From assembly GCA_963756895.1 (NCBI GenBank), contig CAVWPI010000004.1, positions 682,001 through 746,000 on the forward strand: a stretch of 64,000 nt of DNA. The letters are read 5' to 3'. This stretch comes from DASUAS01 sp963756895 (GTDB taxonomy: Bacteria; Actinomycetota; Acidimicrobiia; IMCC26256; DASPTH01). Below, one piece after another: positions 7,849 through 16,374 of this stretch. The position numbers and the translations under genes were made by a program. Every line of letters starts with the position of its first letter. Within the stretch, counting starts at the first letter, position 1. A model generated the notes under the pieces. That model ran no database searches and was not told the DNA's origin. It was given only the letters and a program-made list of their open reading frames with translations.

Positions 7849-10736
7849 TCACGCTGCACGGCTGGGACGTCAGCCAGCAGATGCTGCTGAGCGGCATCGT
7901 GCAAGGACTCGCGTACGCGGTGCTCGGGGCCGGCATCGTGCTCGTGTACCGCGCGAGTGGCATCATCAACTTCGCGGTCGCCGCGTTCGGCACCACCGCG
8001 CTCGCGTTCATGGCCGTGCTGCTCGGTGGGGGGATCGCCGACTGGCACCCGCCGTTCTGGCTCGCCTTCGTGATCGCCACCATCGCCGCCGCGCTGGCCG
8101 GCTCGCTCGCCGAGTGGGCGATCATCCGCCGGTTGGCCGACGCGCCGCGCCTCGTCGTGCTGGTGGCGACGATCGGCATCGCGCAGGTGCTGCTCCTGGT
8201 GGCGCTGCTGCTGCCCGACGTGTTGGAAGGTGGCTTCTTCCCTCCGCTGCTCGACTGGACGTGGACCGCGAGCCCCGAGCTGCTCGTCCAGGGCCGCGAC
8301 TGGAGCGTGCTCGTCGTCATCCCCGTCCTCGTGCTGGCGCTGGGGGTGTTCCTCGGCCGCACCCGCATGGGCCTCATGGTGCGCGCCTCGGCGTCGAACC
8401 CCGACAAGGCCCGGCTGGTCGGCATCCGCGTGTTCCGCACCGCCAACGTGGTGTGGGCGATCTCGGGCGCGCTGGCCGCGGTGGCCGCGATCGCGCTGGC
8501 ACCGGTGCGCGGCGTCAGCCTCGCCGGCGCGGCCGCGGCCGGTGGCGCGCTCAGCTACCAGCTGTTGCTGCGCGCACTGGTGGTCGCGCTGCTCGCGCGC
8601 ATGCGGTCGCTGCCCATGGTGCTGGTCGCCGGCATCGGCGTGGGCATCGTCGAGGTGATCCTCCAGCAGAACGTCGACCCTTCCGATCTCGGGGTCACCG
8701 AGCTGTGGCTGTTCGTGGCGACCCTCGTCATCGTGCTCGTGTTCTCCAGGCTTTCGCGCGGCATCGAGGACGGCGGATGGAGGGTGACCGCGGCGACTGC
8801 GACGCGCACGGTCGTCGCCGGCGGACCTTGGTGGTCGCGCCACCTCGGTCGCGTCGGCATCGTCGCCCTGTTCGGCGTCCTCGTGCTGATCCCGGTGTTC
8901 TTCTCGCGCGCGTCGGAGTCGTTCCTGTGGACGCGCGTGCTGATCTTCGCCATCGCCGGGTGTTCGCTCACCATCCTCACCGGCTGGGCCGGGCAGGTGT
9001 CGCTCGGACAGTTCGGGTTCGCGGCCGTGGGCGGTCTGGTCACCGTGAAGCTGGTCGGCGACGACGGCATCCTCGGACTGCATCACCTGCCGTGGGGGGT
9101 TGCCGTCGTGATCGGCGTGCTCGTCGGGGCCGCGGTGGCGGTGCTCGTCGGCCTGCCCGCGTTGCGCATCCCGGGCCTCTACCTCGCGGTGACGACCCTG
9201 GCGTTCGCGGTGTTCGTGTCGGTGTGGCTGGTCGCGCAGGGCACGTTCCTCGACACCAGCGGCCTGTTGCCGACGCTGGCCAAACCCGACGCCGGCATCG
9301 TCGACTTCGCGTCGCGTCGCTCGTACTACTACCTGTGCCTGGCGTTCCTGCTCGCATGCGTGGCGCTGGTCGCGCAACTGCGGCGCACCGGGGTCGGTCG
9401 TTCGGTGATCGCAGCGCGCGCCAACCCGGACTCGGCCGCGGGCATGACCATCTCGACCGTCCGCATGAAGTTGCTCGCGTTCGCGGTGTCGGGCGGCATG
9501 GCCGCGCTCGCCGGTTGCCTCCTGGTGACGCTGCTCCCGAGCAACACACCCGGCGTGACGTTCGCGCCCGAGGAGTCGGTGAAGGTCGTCGCGATCGTGG
9601 TCATCGGCGGGTTGGGCGCCCTCGTCGGCCCGGTGCTCGGCGCGCTGTGGGTCGTCGGCGTGCCCGCCATCTGGCCCGACGACCCGGTCGTGCCGTTCCT
9701 CGTGTCGGGGATCGGCATCCTCGCCATCCTCCTCTTCGCCCCGGGCGGGTTCGCCGGCATCCTCCGCACCGCCGAGGCCTGGTTCCTCGACCGAGGTCGC
9801 CCCACCAAGCAAGGTTGCGTCACGCAACGGCGTGGTACGCCCTCAGGTGACGCAACCTCGGTGGGGGAGGGCGCACTCGCGGCTCGAGAACGCGACTGGC
9901 CGGAGCGTGACGGGCCGGAGCGCGACTGGTTGGTGGCGACGGGGGTCACGGTGCGGTTCGGGGGACGGGTGGCGGTCGACCACGTCGACCTGCGGGTGGG
10001 GCCGCGCGAACTGGTCGGCCTCATCGGCACCAACGGCGCGGGCAAGAGCACGCTCATGAACGCGATCGGCGGCTTCGTCTCCGCGGCGGGGCGGGTGGAG
10101 GTGCTCGGGCGCGACGTCAGCGACCTGCCCGCGTACCGCCGTCACCGGCTCGGACTCGGCCGCACGTTCCAGGCCGCCCGCCTCTACGACGACCTCACCG
10201 TGCGCGAGACGGTGATGGTCGCGCTCGAAGCGCGTGAGCGCTCGCGCATCCTGCCGTCGATGCTGCACGTCCCGCCATCACCGCGCGCCGAACGCCGCAA
10301 GCGCGCCGAAGCCGACGACATCCTGGCCGCGCTCGGGCTCGGTGACACCGCCGACCAACCCGCGGCCGCGTTGTCGACCGGCACCCGTCGACTGGTCGAG
10401 CTCGCGGGCCAGCTCGCGCTCGGCGCGCGGGTGGTGCTGCTCGACGAGCCGACCGCGGGACTGTCGCAACGCGAGACCGAGGCGTTCGCGCCCCGCCTGC
10501 GCGACATCCAGCGCGACCTCGGCGCCGCCGTGCTGCTCATCGAGCACGACATGCCGCTGGTGATGTCGGTGAGCGACCGCGTCTACTGCCTCGAAGCGGG
10601 CCTCGTCATCGCCGAGGGCAGCCCCGTGCAGGTGCGCGCCGACGCGCGGGTGATCGCGAGCTACTTGGGTGCCGACGACGGCGGCGGGACCACCCGGAAC
10701 GCGCCCCGCATGAAGGGGTGGACGCGGCAGAAGTAG
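7845..10736 (+). CDS. Fused LivH-LivM permease and LivG ATPase of HAAT-type ABC transporter
   Basis: A 963-aa polypeptide that joins three usual subunits. Residues about 1-290 are the LivH permease (early VLVYRASGIINFAVAAFGT), about 335-640 the LivM permease (GWAGQVSLGQFGFAAVGG; later GGLGALVGPVLGALWV), and about 690-960 the LivG ATPase (Walker A GTNGAGKST from about 728, signature LSTGTRRLVE near 843, Walker B VVLLDEP). Such fusions are known in actinobacteria. The linker at about 650-690 is charged and is encoded by an unusual DNA palindrome (9800-9866). The 3' end overlaps the convergent copper-protein gene by 76 bp. Confidence 0.92.
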   Translation: MITLHGWDVSQQMLLSGIVQGLAYAVLGAGIVLVYRASGIINFAVAAFGTTALAFMAVLLGGGIADWHPPFWLAFVIATIAAALAGSLAEWAIIRRLADAPRLVVLVATIGIAQVLLLVALLLPDVLEGGFFPPLLDWTWTASPELLVQGRDWSVLVVIPVLVLALGVFLGRTRMGLMVRASASNPDKARLVGIRVFRTANVVWAISGALAAVAAIALAPVRGVSLAGAAAAGGALSYQLLLRALVVALLARMRSLPMVLVAGIGVGIVEVILQQNVDPSDLGVTELWLFVATLVIVLVFSRLSRGIEDGGWRVTAATATRTVVAGGPWWSRHLGRVGIVALFGVLVLIPVFFSRASESFLWTRVLIFAIAGCSLTILTGWAGQVSLGQFGFAAVGGLVTVKLVGDDGILGLHHLPWGVAVVIGVLVGAAVAVLVGLPALRIPGLYLAVTTLAFAVFVSVWLVAQGTFLDTSGLLPTLAKPDAGIVDFASRRSYYYLCLAFLLACVALVAQLRRTGVGRSVIAARANPDSAAGMTISTVRMKLLAFAVSGGMAALAGCLLVTLLPSNTPGVTFAPEESVKVVAIVVIGGLGALVGPVLGALWVVGVPAIWPDDPVVPFLVSGIGILAILLFAPGGFAGILRTAEAWFLDRGRPTKQGCVTQRRGTPSGDATSVGEGALAARERDWPERDGPERDWLVATGVTVRFGGRVAVDHVDLRVGPRELVGLIGTNGAGKSTLMNAIGGFVSAAGRVEVLGRDVSDLPAYRRHRLGLGRTFQAARLYDDLTVRETVMVALEARERSRILPSMLHVPPSPRAERRKRAEADDILAALGLGDTADQPAAALSTGTRRLVELAGQLALGARVVLLDEPTAGLSQRETEAFAPRLRDIQRDLGAAVLLIEHDMPLVMSVSDRVYCLEAGLVIAEGSPVQVRADARVIASYLGADDGGGTTRNAPRMKGWTRQK
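9800..9866. repeat. Palindromic element inside the LivM-LivG linker coding region
   Basis: Contains a perfect 12-bp inverted repeat, AGGTTGCGTCAC (9812-9823) and GTGACGCAACCT (9847-9858), with outer arms CCCCACC/GGTGGGG. Inside the left half is a smaller palindrome, GTTGCGT-C-ACGCAAC. It is read in frame through the coding sequence. It shares ACCAAG and the GTTGCGT(G/C)AC core with the element at 6253-6292. Confidence 0.55.
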
Positions 10737-12223
10737 GTGTAGGTGCCCGGCGTCAGGTCGGCGGGTGTGCTCCACGTCGTGGTGCCCGCGGTGGGCTGGC
10801 CTCCGGTGCCGAGCTGGCCGGAGTCGAACTGCACGTCGGCGTCGGCGAGTGGGTAGGCGATGCCGGTCGACCCGGTGCACGGTGCCTTGCACGCGGTGAT
10901 CGAGTGCCACACGTTCTGGTCGGCGGCGTCGAAGTTGTCGAAGGTGATCTGCTGGCCCTCGGTCACGGTGGGCACCTTGCCCTTGGCCGCCATGTCGCCG
11001 GCGCCGTACTCGAAGCTGCCGATCGGGATCATCGCCGTCAGCGGACCCGCGGCACCGTCGCGAGCGTCGGCGAACGTCGTGGTGTCCTTGCCGCCGTGGT
11101 TGTCGTTCTCCGGCAGGTGCCCGTGGGTCAGGATGCCCTTCTGGTTGATCGGCCCGGCGAACGGGTCGTTGCCGCCGGGTCCGTCGTACATCCACACCAC
11201 CGCGAGGCCCATCGACTCGTACCACGACGCCCGCCGCGTGTCGTAGGTGGTCGACAGGGTCAACGTGTCGCCGGCCTTCACCGCCACGTCCCAGTCGTCG
11301 GGCGTGGTCGTCATCGACACGTCCCACGACACCGCGCCCGCGGGTTCGTAGTACTTCGCCTTCGACGTGAAGATCTTCTCGGTCTGGTCGCCGCGCGTCA
11401 CCGAGAAGGTGTCGTACAGGCCACCGGGGTGGAGGTGGCCGAACGTCTTCACCAGCACGCCGTCGCTCGGCAGCGTGTAGCTGTTGATGCGTGGCGCGGT
11501 CGGATCGTCGTCGGGATAGGTGAACTTGCCGTCGGTGCCGCTGCCCTTGTGCACGTCGAACACCGGGTAGATCTTCCCGTTCTGCACGTCGAGCCAGATC
11601 GGGTGGACGTCCTTCATCGCCGACGCCTGGGGGGACGACGCGGGCACGAAGTCGACGTCGTAGGTGAGCGACACCTGGAACGGCTTGGCGGTGAGGTTGT
11701 GGATCATGTAGTTGAGGTACCAGCGGTCGGCGAGGCTGTACCGGTACCCGTACGGCGCGGGGAGCTCGAGCGCGGTCTTCTCCTCGCCTGCGGGGATGAA
11801 CCGTTCGGGGAAGATCGGAAAGGTGGAGTCGAACCGGTTGTAGACCGCCCACACGCCGTGGTGGAGGTGCAGCACGTCGACCGGTGGCACCTTGCCGTTC
11901 GCCAGCTTCAGGTTCGGTCGGAAGCCGACGATCCAGCCGTCCTCGGTGGGTTGGGGGATGAGGGTCTTGGCGGTTTCGATCACGTTCTGGCCCGGCGCGA
12001 TGTCGAGCAGCCCGTACTCGAAGTGCAGGTGCTGCACGCCGTCCTTGTCCGTCGTCGGCGCAGCGGTGGTGGTGGTCGGCGGCGGATTGGGGTTGGTCAC
12101 GCTGGTCTGCGCCTGCGCGTCGGTCTGGCCCAACGCAGTGACCGCGATCCCGCCGACGACGAGCAGCGCGAGGACGGCGACGAGGACACCACTCCTCAGG
12201 CGGCTGCGGGGCATCCGCATCAC
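10661..12223 (-). CDS. Secreted copper protein: His-rich N-terminal domain plus C-terminal cupredoxin
   Basis: A 520-aa protein with an Arg-rich N-terminus and one hydrophobic helix (GVLVAVLALLVVGGIAVTAL), a signal peptide or anchor, then a Pro/Thr linker. The C-terminal domain is a type 1 (blue) copper fold with ligands His440 (WHSIT), Cys499, His502 and Met505 (YFCRVHPFM). The larger N-terminal part carries HLHHGVW, GHLHPGG and ILTHGHLP, which recall the copper His pairs of peptidylglycine monooxygenase-like enzymes; that link is inference. It acts outside the membrane, perhaps as a copper oxidase or electron carrier. Its 3' end overlaps the transporter gene tail to tail. Confidence 0.8.
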   Translation of the reverse strand: MMRMPRSRLRSGVLVAVLALLVVGGIAVTALGQTDAQAQTSVTNPNPPPTTTTAAPTTDKDGVQHLHFEYGLLDIAPGQNVIETAKTLIPQPTEDGWIVGFRPNLKLANGKVPPVDVLHLHHGVWAVYNRFDSTFPIFPERFIPAGEEKTALELPAPYGYRYSLADRWYLNYMIHNLTAKPFQVSLTYDVDFVPASSPQASAMKDVHPIWLDVQNGKIYPVFDVHKGSGTDGKFTYPDDDPTAPRINSYTLPSDGVLVKTFGHLHPGGLYDTFSVTRGDQTEKIFTSKAKYYEPAGAVSWDVSMTTTPDDWDVAVKAGDTLTLSTTYDTRRASWYESMGLAVVWMYDGPGGNDPFAGPINQKGILTHGHLPENDNHGGKDTTTFADARDGAAGPLTAMIPIGSFEYGAGDMAAKGKVPTVTEGQQITFDNFDAADQNVWHSITACKAPCTGSTGIAYPLADADVQFDSGQLGTGGQPTAGTTTWSTPADLTPGTYTYFCRVHPFMRGAFRVVPPPSSAPK

Positions 12224-12304
12224 GGTAGCGAGGTGCCCTGATCGAAAGCGCGCGCTGGCACCGAGGTGCGCAATCTGCTCGAATCAGACGGAGTGTCCGA
12301 CACC

Positions 12305-12814
12305 ATGCCCGACGACTGTTCCGACGCGGCGGCCGCGGTGCGAGCGGAGTGGCGCGCCGACGAGGAGACGTGGTCGCGCGCCGCGCTCGAGCAGTGGGAG
12401 CACGGACGCGGCCTGGCCGACGTCGCGCGCGACTGCATGCACCGGGGCGACACGGCGTCGTTCGCGTTCGGTTCGGTCACCTGGTCGGGCGCGATCGTCG
12501 CAGTCGGGCACGACCTCGCCTGCCTCCACGCCGGCACCGAGCGGGTCGACGTGCGCCTCGCGCCCGACGCGCCGTTCGTGTTGCGGATGCGCTCGGGGTC
12601 GGCAGATGCGTGGCGGCACGACGACGTGGTCACCACGTTCGTGGCCCGGTTGCGGGAGCTCGACGGCACAGAGGTGTACATCGGCACGTCGAGTGGGGCG
12701 CTCGAGGGCTCGTTGCGGATCGGCCGCGACCAGCTGCGCCTGACCGACCGCGACGGCGGGTGTGCCTACGTGCCGACCGGGTCGGTCTGGTGGGTACGCC
12801 CGCTCGACGACTGA
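12305..12814 (+). CDS. Unknown 169-aa protein
   Basis: A soluble, acidic protein with no signal peptide or membrane segment; I do not recognise the family. The N-terminal third is helical (RAEWRADEETWSRAALEQWE). The rest looks like a small beta-rich domain (TASFAFGSVTWSGAIVAVGH, then EVYIGTSSGALEGSLRIGR) and ends SVWWVRPLDD. The ATG at 12305 is chosen because a GGAG lies 11 bases upstream; a GTG at 12293 is an alternative. The last 49 bp overlap the convergent HTH gene. Its position next to the Tad locus may point to a regulatory link, but nothing in the sequence proves it. Confidence 0.65.
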   Translation: MPDDCSDAAAAVRAEWRADEETWSRAALEQWEHGRGLADVARDCMHRGDTASFAFGSVTWSGAIVAVGHDLACLHAGTERVDVRLAPDAPFVLRMRSGSADAWRHDDVVTTFVARLRELDGTEVYIGTSSGALEGSLRIGRDQLRLTDRDGGCAYVPTGSVWWVRPLDD

Positions 12815-13149
12815 TCGTCGCCCGGCAGCGCCGACAGCCAGGCCAGCAGCTCGTCGCGCAGGAAGCGCAACTCCCGCCCGCCGGGGAAGCGGTGGCAGGG
12901 GACCCGACCCTCGCGGACCATCCGCCGCAGGTACTCCACGTTCACCTGGAGGAGCTCCGCCGCCATCGCCGCCGTGAGCACGGGCGGGAAATCGACTCCG
13001 GATCCGGCCTGGGCGCCGGCCCCGGAGGCGTACCTGGAGGCGGACCCGGAAGCGTGCTCCGGCGGGGAGGTGGGCTCCACGCCGGGACACGGTAGTACCG
13101 GAATGTCCGGTTTCGATAGGGGTTGACCGAGACCTCCGGAAATGTGCAT
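12766..13149 (-). CDS. Excisionase/MerR-type helix-turn-helix DNA-binding protein
   Basis: Up to 127 aa. The C-terminal half is an HTH_17/excisionase-type winged helix: LTAAMAAELLQVNVEYLRR is followed by MVREGRVPCHRFPGGRELRF and FLRDELLAWL. The N-terminal half is Pro/Ser/Gly-rich and probably disordered. The ATG at 13149 overlaps the -10 box of the divergent CpaB promoter, so the true start may lie downstream. It is divergent from the Tad pilus operon and next to CCGGAATGTCC palindromes, so it is a good candidate for the local regulator (inference). No phage or plasmid gene is adjacent. Confidence 0.75.
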   Translation of the reverse strand: MHISGGLGQPLSKPDIPVLPCPGVEPTSPPEHASGSASRYASGAGAQAGSGVDFPPVLTAAMAAELLQVNVEYLRRMVREGRVPCHRFPGGRELRFLRDELLAWLSALPGDDQSSSGRTHQTDPVGT

Positions 13150-13182
13150 ACTGCCCGGGTAGGTCGAACTCGGACATTCCGG
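13098..13182 (+). promoter_or_regulatory. Tad operon promoter with three CCGGAA(A)TGT operator-like copies
   Basis: The promoter has -35 TTGACC (13123-13128), an 18-bp spacer and -10 CATACT (13147-13152). It is flanked by a near-perfect inverted pair, CCGGAATGTCCGG (13098-13110) and CGGACATTCCGG (13171-13182), with a third copy TCCGGAAATGT (13135-13145) inside the spacer. The layout suits a repressor or activator, probably the divergent HTH protein. Confidence 0.65.
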
Positions 13183-13198
13183 ACGACAGGGGAAGCGG

Positions 13199-13939
13199 AT
13201 GGCGACGGCCACGCTCGGCGGTGCACGAGGAGCCGACCCGGTGCTCGCACCGGCCGGACCGACACCGTCGCCGCGCCACCGCGGTCGGGTGTCGCGAGGC
13301 CACGTGGTGATGGCCCTCGCCGGGATCGTCGGCGTCGTCCTGTCGTTCGCCGTGCTCCGGGCGCGAGAGGGCGACACCTCCGTGCTCGTGGCCGCCCACG
13401 AGATCCGGGCCGGGGAACGGATCTCGGCGGACGACTTCCGGACCACCCGGGTCACGCTCACGCCCGAGGTGCTGGCGACCGTGGCGCGAGCGGGCGACCG
13501 GCACCGCCTGCAGGGTCGCATCGCCGGCACCACGATCGCGGCGGGCGAGCTCGTCACCAACCGCACGCTGCGTCGGCGCGCCGCACCGCACGGTCTGCGG
13601 GCGATGAGCATCCCGATCGATCCCTCACGCGCCGTCGGCGGTCGGCTCGGCGCGGGCGATCGCGTCGACGTGCTGTTCGCGGGCCAGCAGGCGGTCTCGA
13701 TCGTCGTCGCCGACGCACCCGTCCTCGCGGTCGACGCGCGGGGCCGGGGCGGCATCGGCGAGTCCTCGAGCCCGTTCACGGTGACCATCGCGGTGACGCC
13801 ACGACAGTCCCAACTGGTCGCCGCCGCGGTCGCCGGCGGCGAGATCTCGCTGGCGCGGACGACCGGAGCCGACTCGGCGCGCGGCGTCGCGCCCGAAGCA
13901 CTCGACCGCGTCACCGTCGACGACGGAGGTGACGGGTGA
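13199..13939 (+). CDS. cpaB: Flp pilus assembly protein CpaB (SAF domain)
   Basis: A 246-aa protein with one N-terminal membrane helix (VVMALAGIVGVVLSFAVLRA) followed by a SAF domain (VLVAAHEIRAGERISADDF, then GRIAGTTIAAGELVTN) and a C-terminal RcpC/CpaB domain (MSIPIDPSRAVGGRLGAGDR). It is the periplasmic or cell-wall assembly factor of Tad pili. GGGGAAG lies just upstream of the ATG as ribosome binding site. It is the first gene of the pilus operon and overlaps the next gene by 4 bp. Length is typical of actinobacterial members. Confidence 0.9.
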   Translation: MATATLGGARGADPVLAPAGPTPSPRHRGRVSRGHVVMALAGIVGVVLSFAVLRAREGDTSVLVAAHEIRAGERISADDFRTTRVTLTPEVLATVARAGDRHRLQGRIAGTTIAAGELVTNRTLRRRAAPHGLRAMSIPIDPSRAVGGRLGAGDRVDVLFAGQQAVSIVVADAPVLAVDARGRGGIGESSSPFTVTIAVTPRQSQLVAAAVAGGEISLARTTGADSARGVAPEALDRVTVDDGGDG

Positions 13940-15106
13940 TCGGGTCGGAGCCGTCCGTGGCCCTGGTGTTCTCACCCGAGGTCTGGGTCGAGGAGCTCCA
14001 TCGCCATCTCTCGCACCATGGTGGCGCGCGCGTGCGTCAGATCGTCGTCGAGCCGTCGATCGCGCTCGAGGAGGAGTACGACGTCCTCGTCGTGAGCGAT
14101 CGGTGGCCCGCGCTCACCTACGGATTCGTCGGTGCGCTGCACGAGCGCGGCCGCGGCATCCTCGGCGTGTTCGATCCCGACGAGCCCGCGGGCAAGGACC
14201 ACCTGTTGGCGCTCGGCGTCGATGTCACCATCGCCTCCGACGCCGAGATCACCGAGTTCCTCACCGCACTCCACGCGCTGGACGCCACCACGACGCGCGT
14301 CTCCGGCGACCCCGGCGCGCCCCCGCTGATTGCCGACGTTCGTGACGACGGGCCGTCGGGTGTGGTCGTCGCGGTGTCGGGTCCCCGGGGTAGCGGGGTC
14401 ACCGAGGTCGCCCTCGGGATCGCGGTCGCGCTGGCGGAACGGCGGCGGTCGGTCCTGCTCCTCGACGCGCACGAATCCGCGCCTGCGCTCGCCGGGCGCC
14501 TGGGCCTCGGTCTCGAACCCAACCTCCGCACCGCCGTCGACGCGTGCGCGCACGGTCTGGGGTCGCTCGCCGACTGCGTCGTGCCGGTCGTGGAGCGCGG
14601 TGCGGGGCGACTCGACGCGGTGGCCGGCCACCCCAGCGCGGTCGCCGCGTCGCAGGTGAGCACGCACGACGTGCTCGACGTGGTGACCGCGGCGCGGCGC
14701 AGCTGCGGGTTCGTGGTCGCGGACCTCGAGGAGCGCTCGGCGACCGCCCGGGCGGTGACCGGCGTCGCCGACCTGGTCGTCGGCGTCGTCCACGCGAGCC
14801 CGGTCGGTGTGGTCCGCGGCGCTCGAATGGATCGACGGCGCGCTCGGCGGCAACCGCGCCACGCCGCTGCACCTGATCGTGAACCATGCGCCCCGCAGCC
14901 GGTTCCGCCAGGAGGAGATCCGCGCCGAGATCACCCGGACGATCCGACCCTCGGCGATCGAGTGGTGTCCCCACGACCGCGCCGTCGAACAGGCGGCGTG
15001 GGACGGCACTGCGGTCGGGCGCGGTGCCTTCCACCAGGCGTGCGCGCGCGCAGGTGCTGCGATCGAGCCCGCGCCGCTCCCACGCGGTCGACGGTGGTCG
15101 CGATGA
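13936..15106 (+). CDS. cpaE: CpaE-like pilus ATPase (MinD/ParA fold), one frameshift
   Basis: About 389 aa once corrected. The N-terminal 120 residues form a receiver-like domain (YDVLVVSDRWPALTYGFVGA). Next comes a ParA/MinD-type ATPase with a degenerate Walker A (SGPRGSGVTEVALG) and VLLLDAHESAP. Reading shifts by one base near 14820: the first frame ends VGVVRG and the next continues ALEWIDGALGGN to a stop at 15104-15106 that overlaps the CpaF ATG (ATGA). Outer length is 3n+1, so one extra G in GTCCGCGGCGCTC explains it. An apparent 812-aa CpaE-CpaF fusion is an artefact of this shift. CpaE proteins localise the Tad machinery. Confidence 0.8.
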
Positions 15107-16374
15107 CCGTCGACGCGTACGACGCGATCCGGCGCGAGGTGCACGTCCGCATCGATCGCCGTCGTCTGCGACCCGACGTCGACCTCGACGCAGTTCGTGG
15201 CGAGGTCGGTGCCACCGTCGACGAGTACCAGCGCGCCGCGATGCTCGGCGCCCACCTGCCGCTCGCCGACCCGTCCGACCTCGCCGAACGTGTGCTGCGC
15301 TCGATCACCGATCTCGGTCCACTCACCGACCTGCTCGCCCGACGCGACGTCGAGGAGATCTTCATCGAAGGACCGCGGGTCTCGTACCTCGACGGCTCCG
15401 GGCGCTTGCGCGGTCTCGCGATGCCGACCAGTGAGGACGAGAACCGTCACGTGGTCGAGCGCATGCTGTCGGTCACCGACCGGCAGCTCAACACCAAGCA
15501 CCCGATGGTCCAGGCCCGGGTGCTCGGCGGAACCGCGCGCCTCACCGCCGCGATTCCGCCCGTCGTCGACCAGCTCTCGGCCACGCTGCGGCGCTACGTC
15601 GTGCGCAACGTCACCCTGGCGGATCTGGTAACCCGGGAAGCCCTTTCGCAGCAGGCGGCGGCGTTCCTCCACCTGCTGATGCAGCTCCGCAGCCGGGTCA
15701 CCGTGTCGGGTGAACCCGGTGCGGGCAAGACCACGCTGCTCGCCGCGCTGCTCGCGGCCGCCCCTGCCCACCACTGCGTGCGCACGTGCGAAGAGATCCG
15801 CGAGCTGGCCGTGCCCATCACGCACGGCTCGTACTACGAGGTACGGCCACCGGCACTCGACGGCACCGGCGAGATCGCGCTCCGCGACCTCGTGAAGTTC
15901 GTGCTCGCGATGCGGCCCGACCGCATCGTGGTCGGCGAGGTGCGCGGCGCGGAGGCGTTCGAGCTCAGTCGCGCGGTGAACGCCGGTTGTGGGTTCCTCT
16001 GCACGGTGCACGCCAACAGTGCGTCCGAGGCGCTCGATGCGTTGGTCAATGCCGCGCTGATGGCGGGGGAGAACGTCACCGAGCGCATCGTGCGCAAGGT
16101 GTTCTCGGAGTCGCTCGACGTCGTGGTGCACCTCGACCGCGACGACGTGACGAACGGCGACGCCGACGGCATCAGCCGGCGCGTCGTCGAGATCGCCGCG
16201 GTGGTCCCTGCACTGCGCGACGACTTCACCGTCGAACCGCTCTTCGTGCGTGAGCACCCGCGAGCCCCACTCCGGTGGACCGGCGCGCTCCCGCCTTCGC
16301 TGGCGGCACGTCTCGACCGCGTGAGCGATGCGGGTGTGCACGACGTCATCGGTGCCGCGGGGGAGGTGTCGTGA
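15103..16374 (+). CDS. cpaF: Tad/Flp pilus secretion ATPase CpaF (TadA)
   Basis: A 423-aa hexameric type II/IV secretion ATPase, intact. Walker A is GEPGAGKTT (residues about 203-211), the Asp box EEIRELAV follows, Walker B is MRPDRIVVGEVRGAE (about 269-283), and the His box is CTVHANSASEALD. The N-terminal domain has IFIEGPRVSYLDGSGRL. It powers pilin polymerisation at the inner face of the membrane together with TadB and TadC. The ATG overlaps the CpaE stop and the TGA overlaps the GTG of TadB. Confidence 0.93.
   Translation: MTVDAYDAIRREVHVRIDRRRLRPDVDLDAVRGEVGATVDEYQRAAMLGAHLPLADPSDLAERVLRSITDLGPLTDLLARRDVEEIFIEGPRVSYLDGSGRLRGLAMPTSEDENRHVVERMLSVTDRQLNTKHPMVQARVLGGTARLTAAIPPVVDQLSATLRRYVVRNVTLADLVTREALSQQAAAFLHLLMQLRSRVTVSGEPGAGKTTLLAALLAAAPAHHCVRTCEEIRELAVPITHGSYYEVRPPALDGTGEIALRDLVKFVLAMRPDRIVVGEVRGAEAFELSRAVNAGCGFLCTVHANSASEALDALVNAALMAGENVTERIVRKVFSESLDVVVHLDRDDVTNGDADGISRRVVEIAAVVPALRDDFTVEPLFVREHPRAPLRWTGALPPSLAARLDRVSDAGVHDVIGAAGEVS

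Noticed and set aside
13936..16374. Apparent 812-aa CpaE-CpaF fusion protein
   Set aside because: The frame only runs through because of an extra base near 14820; the true CpaE stop overlaps the CpaF ATG at 15103-15106.
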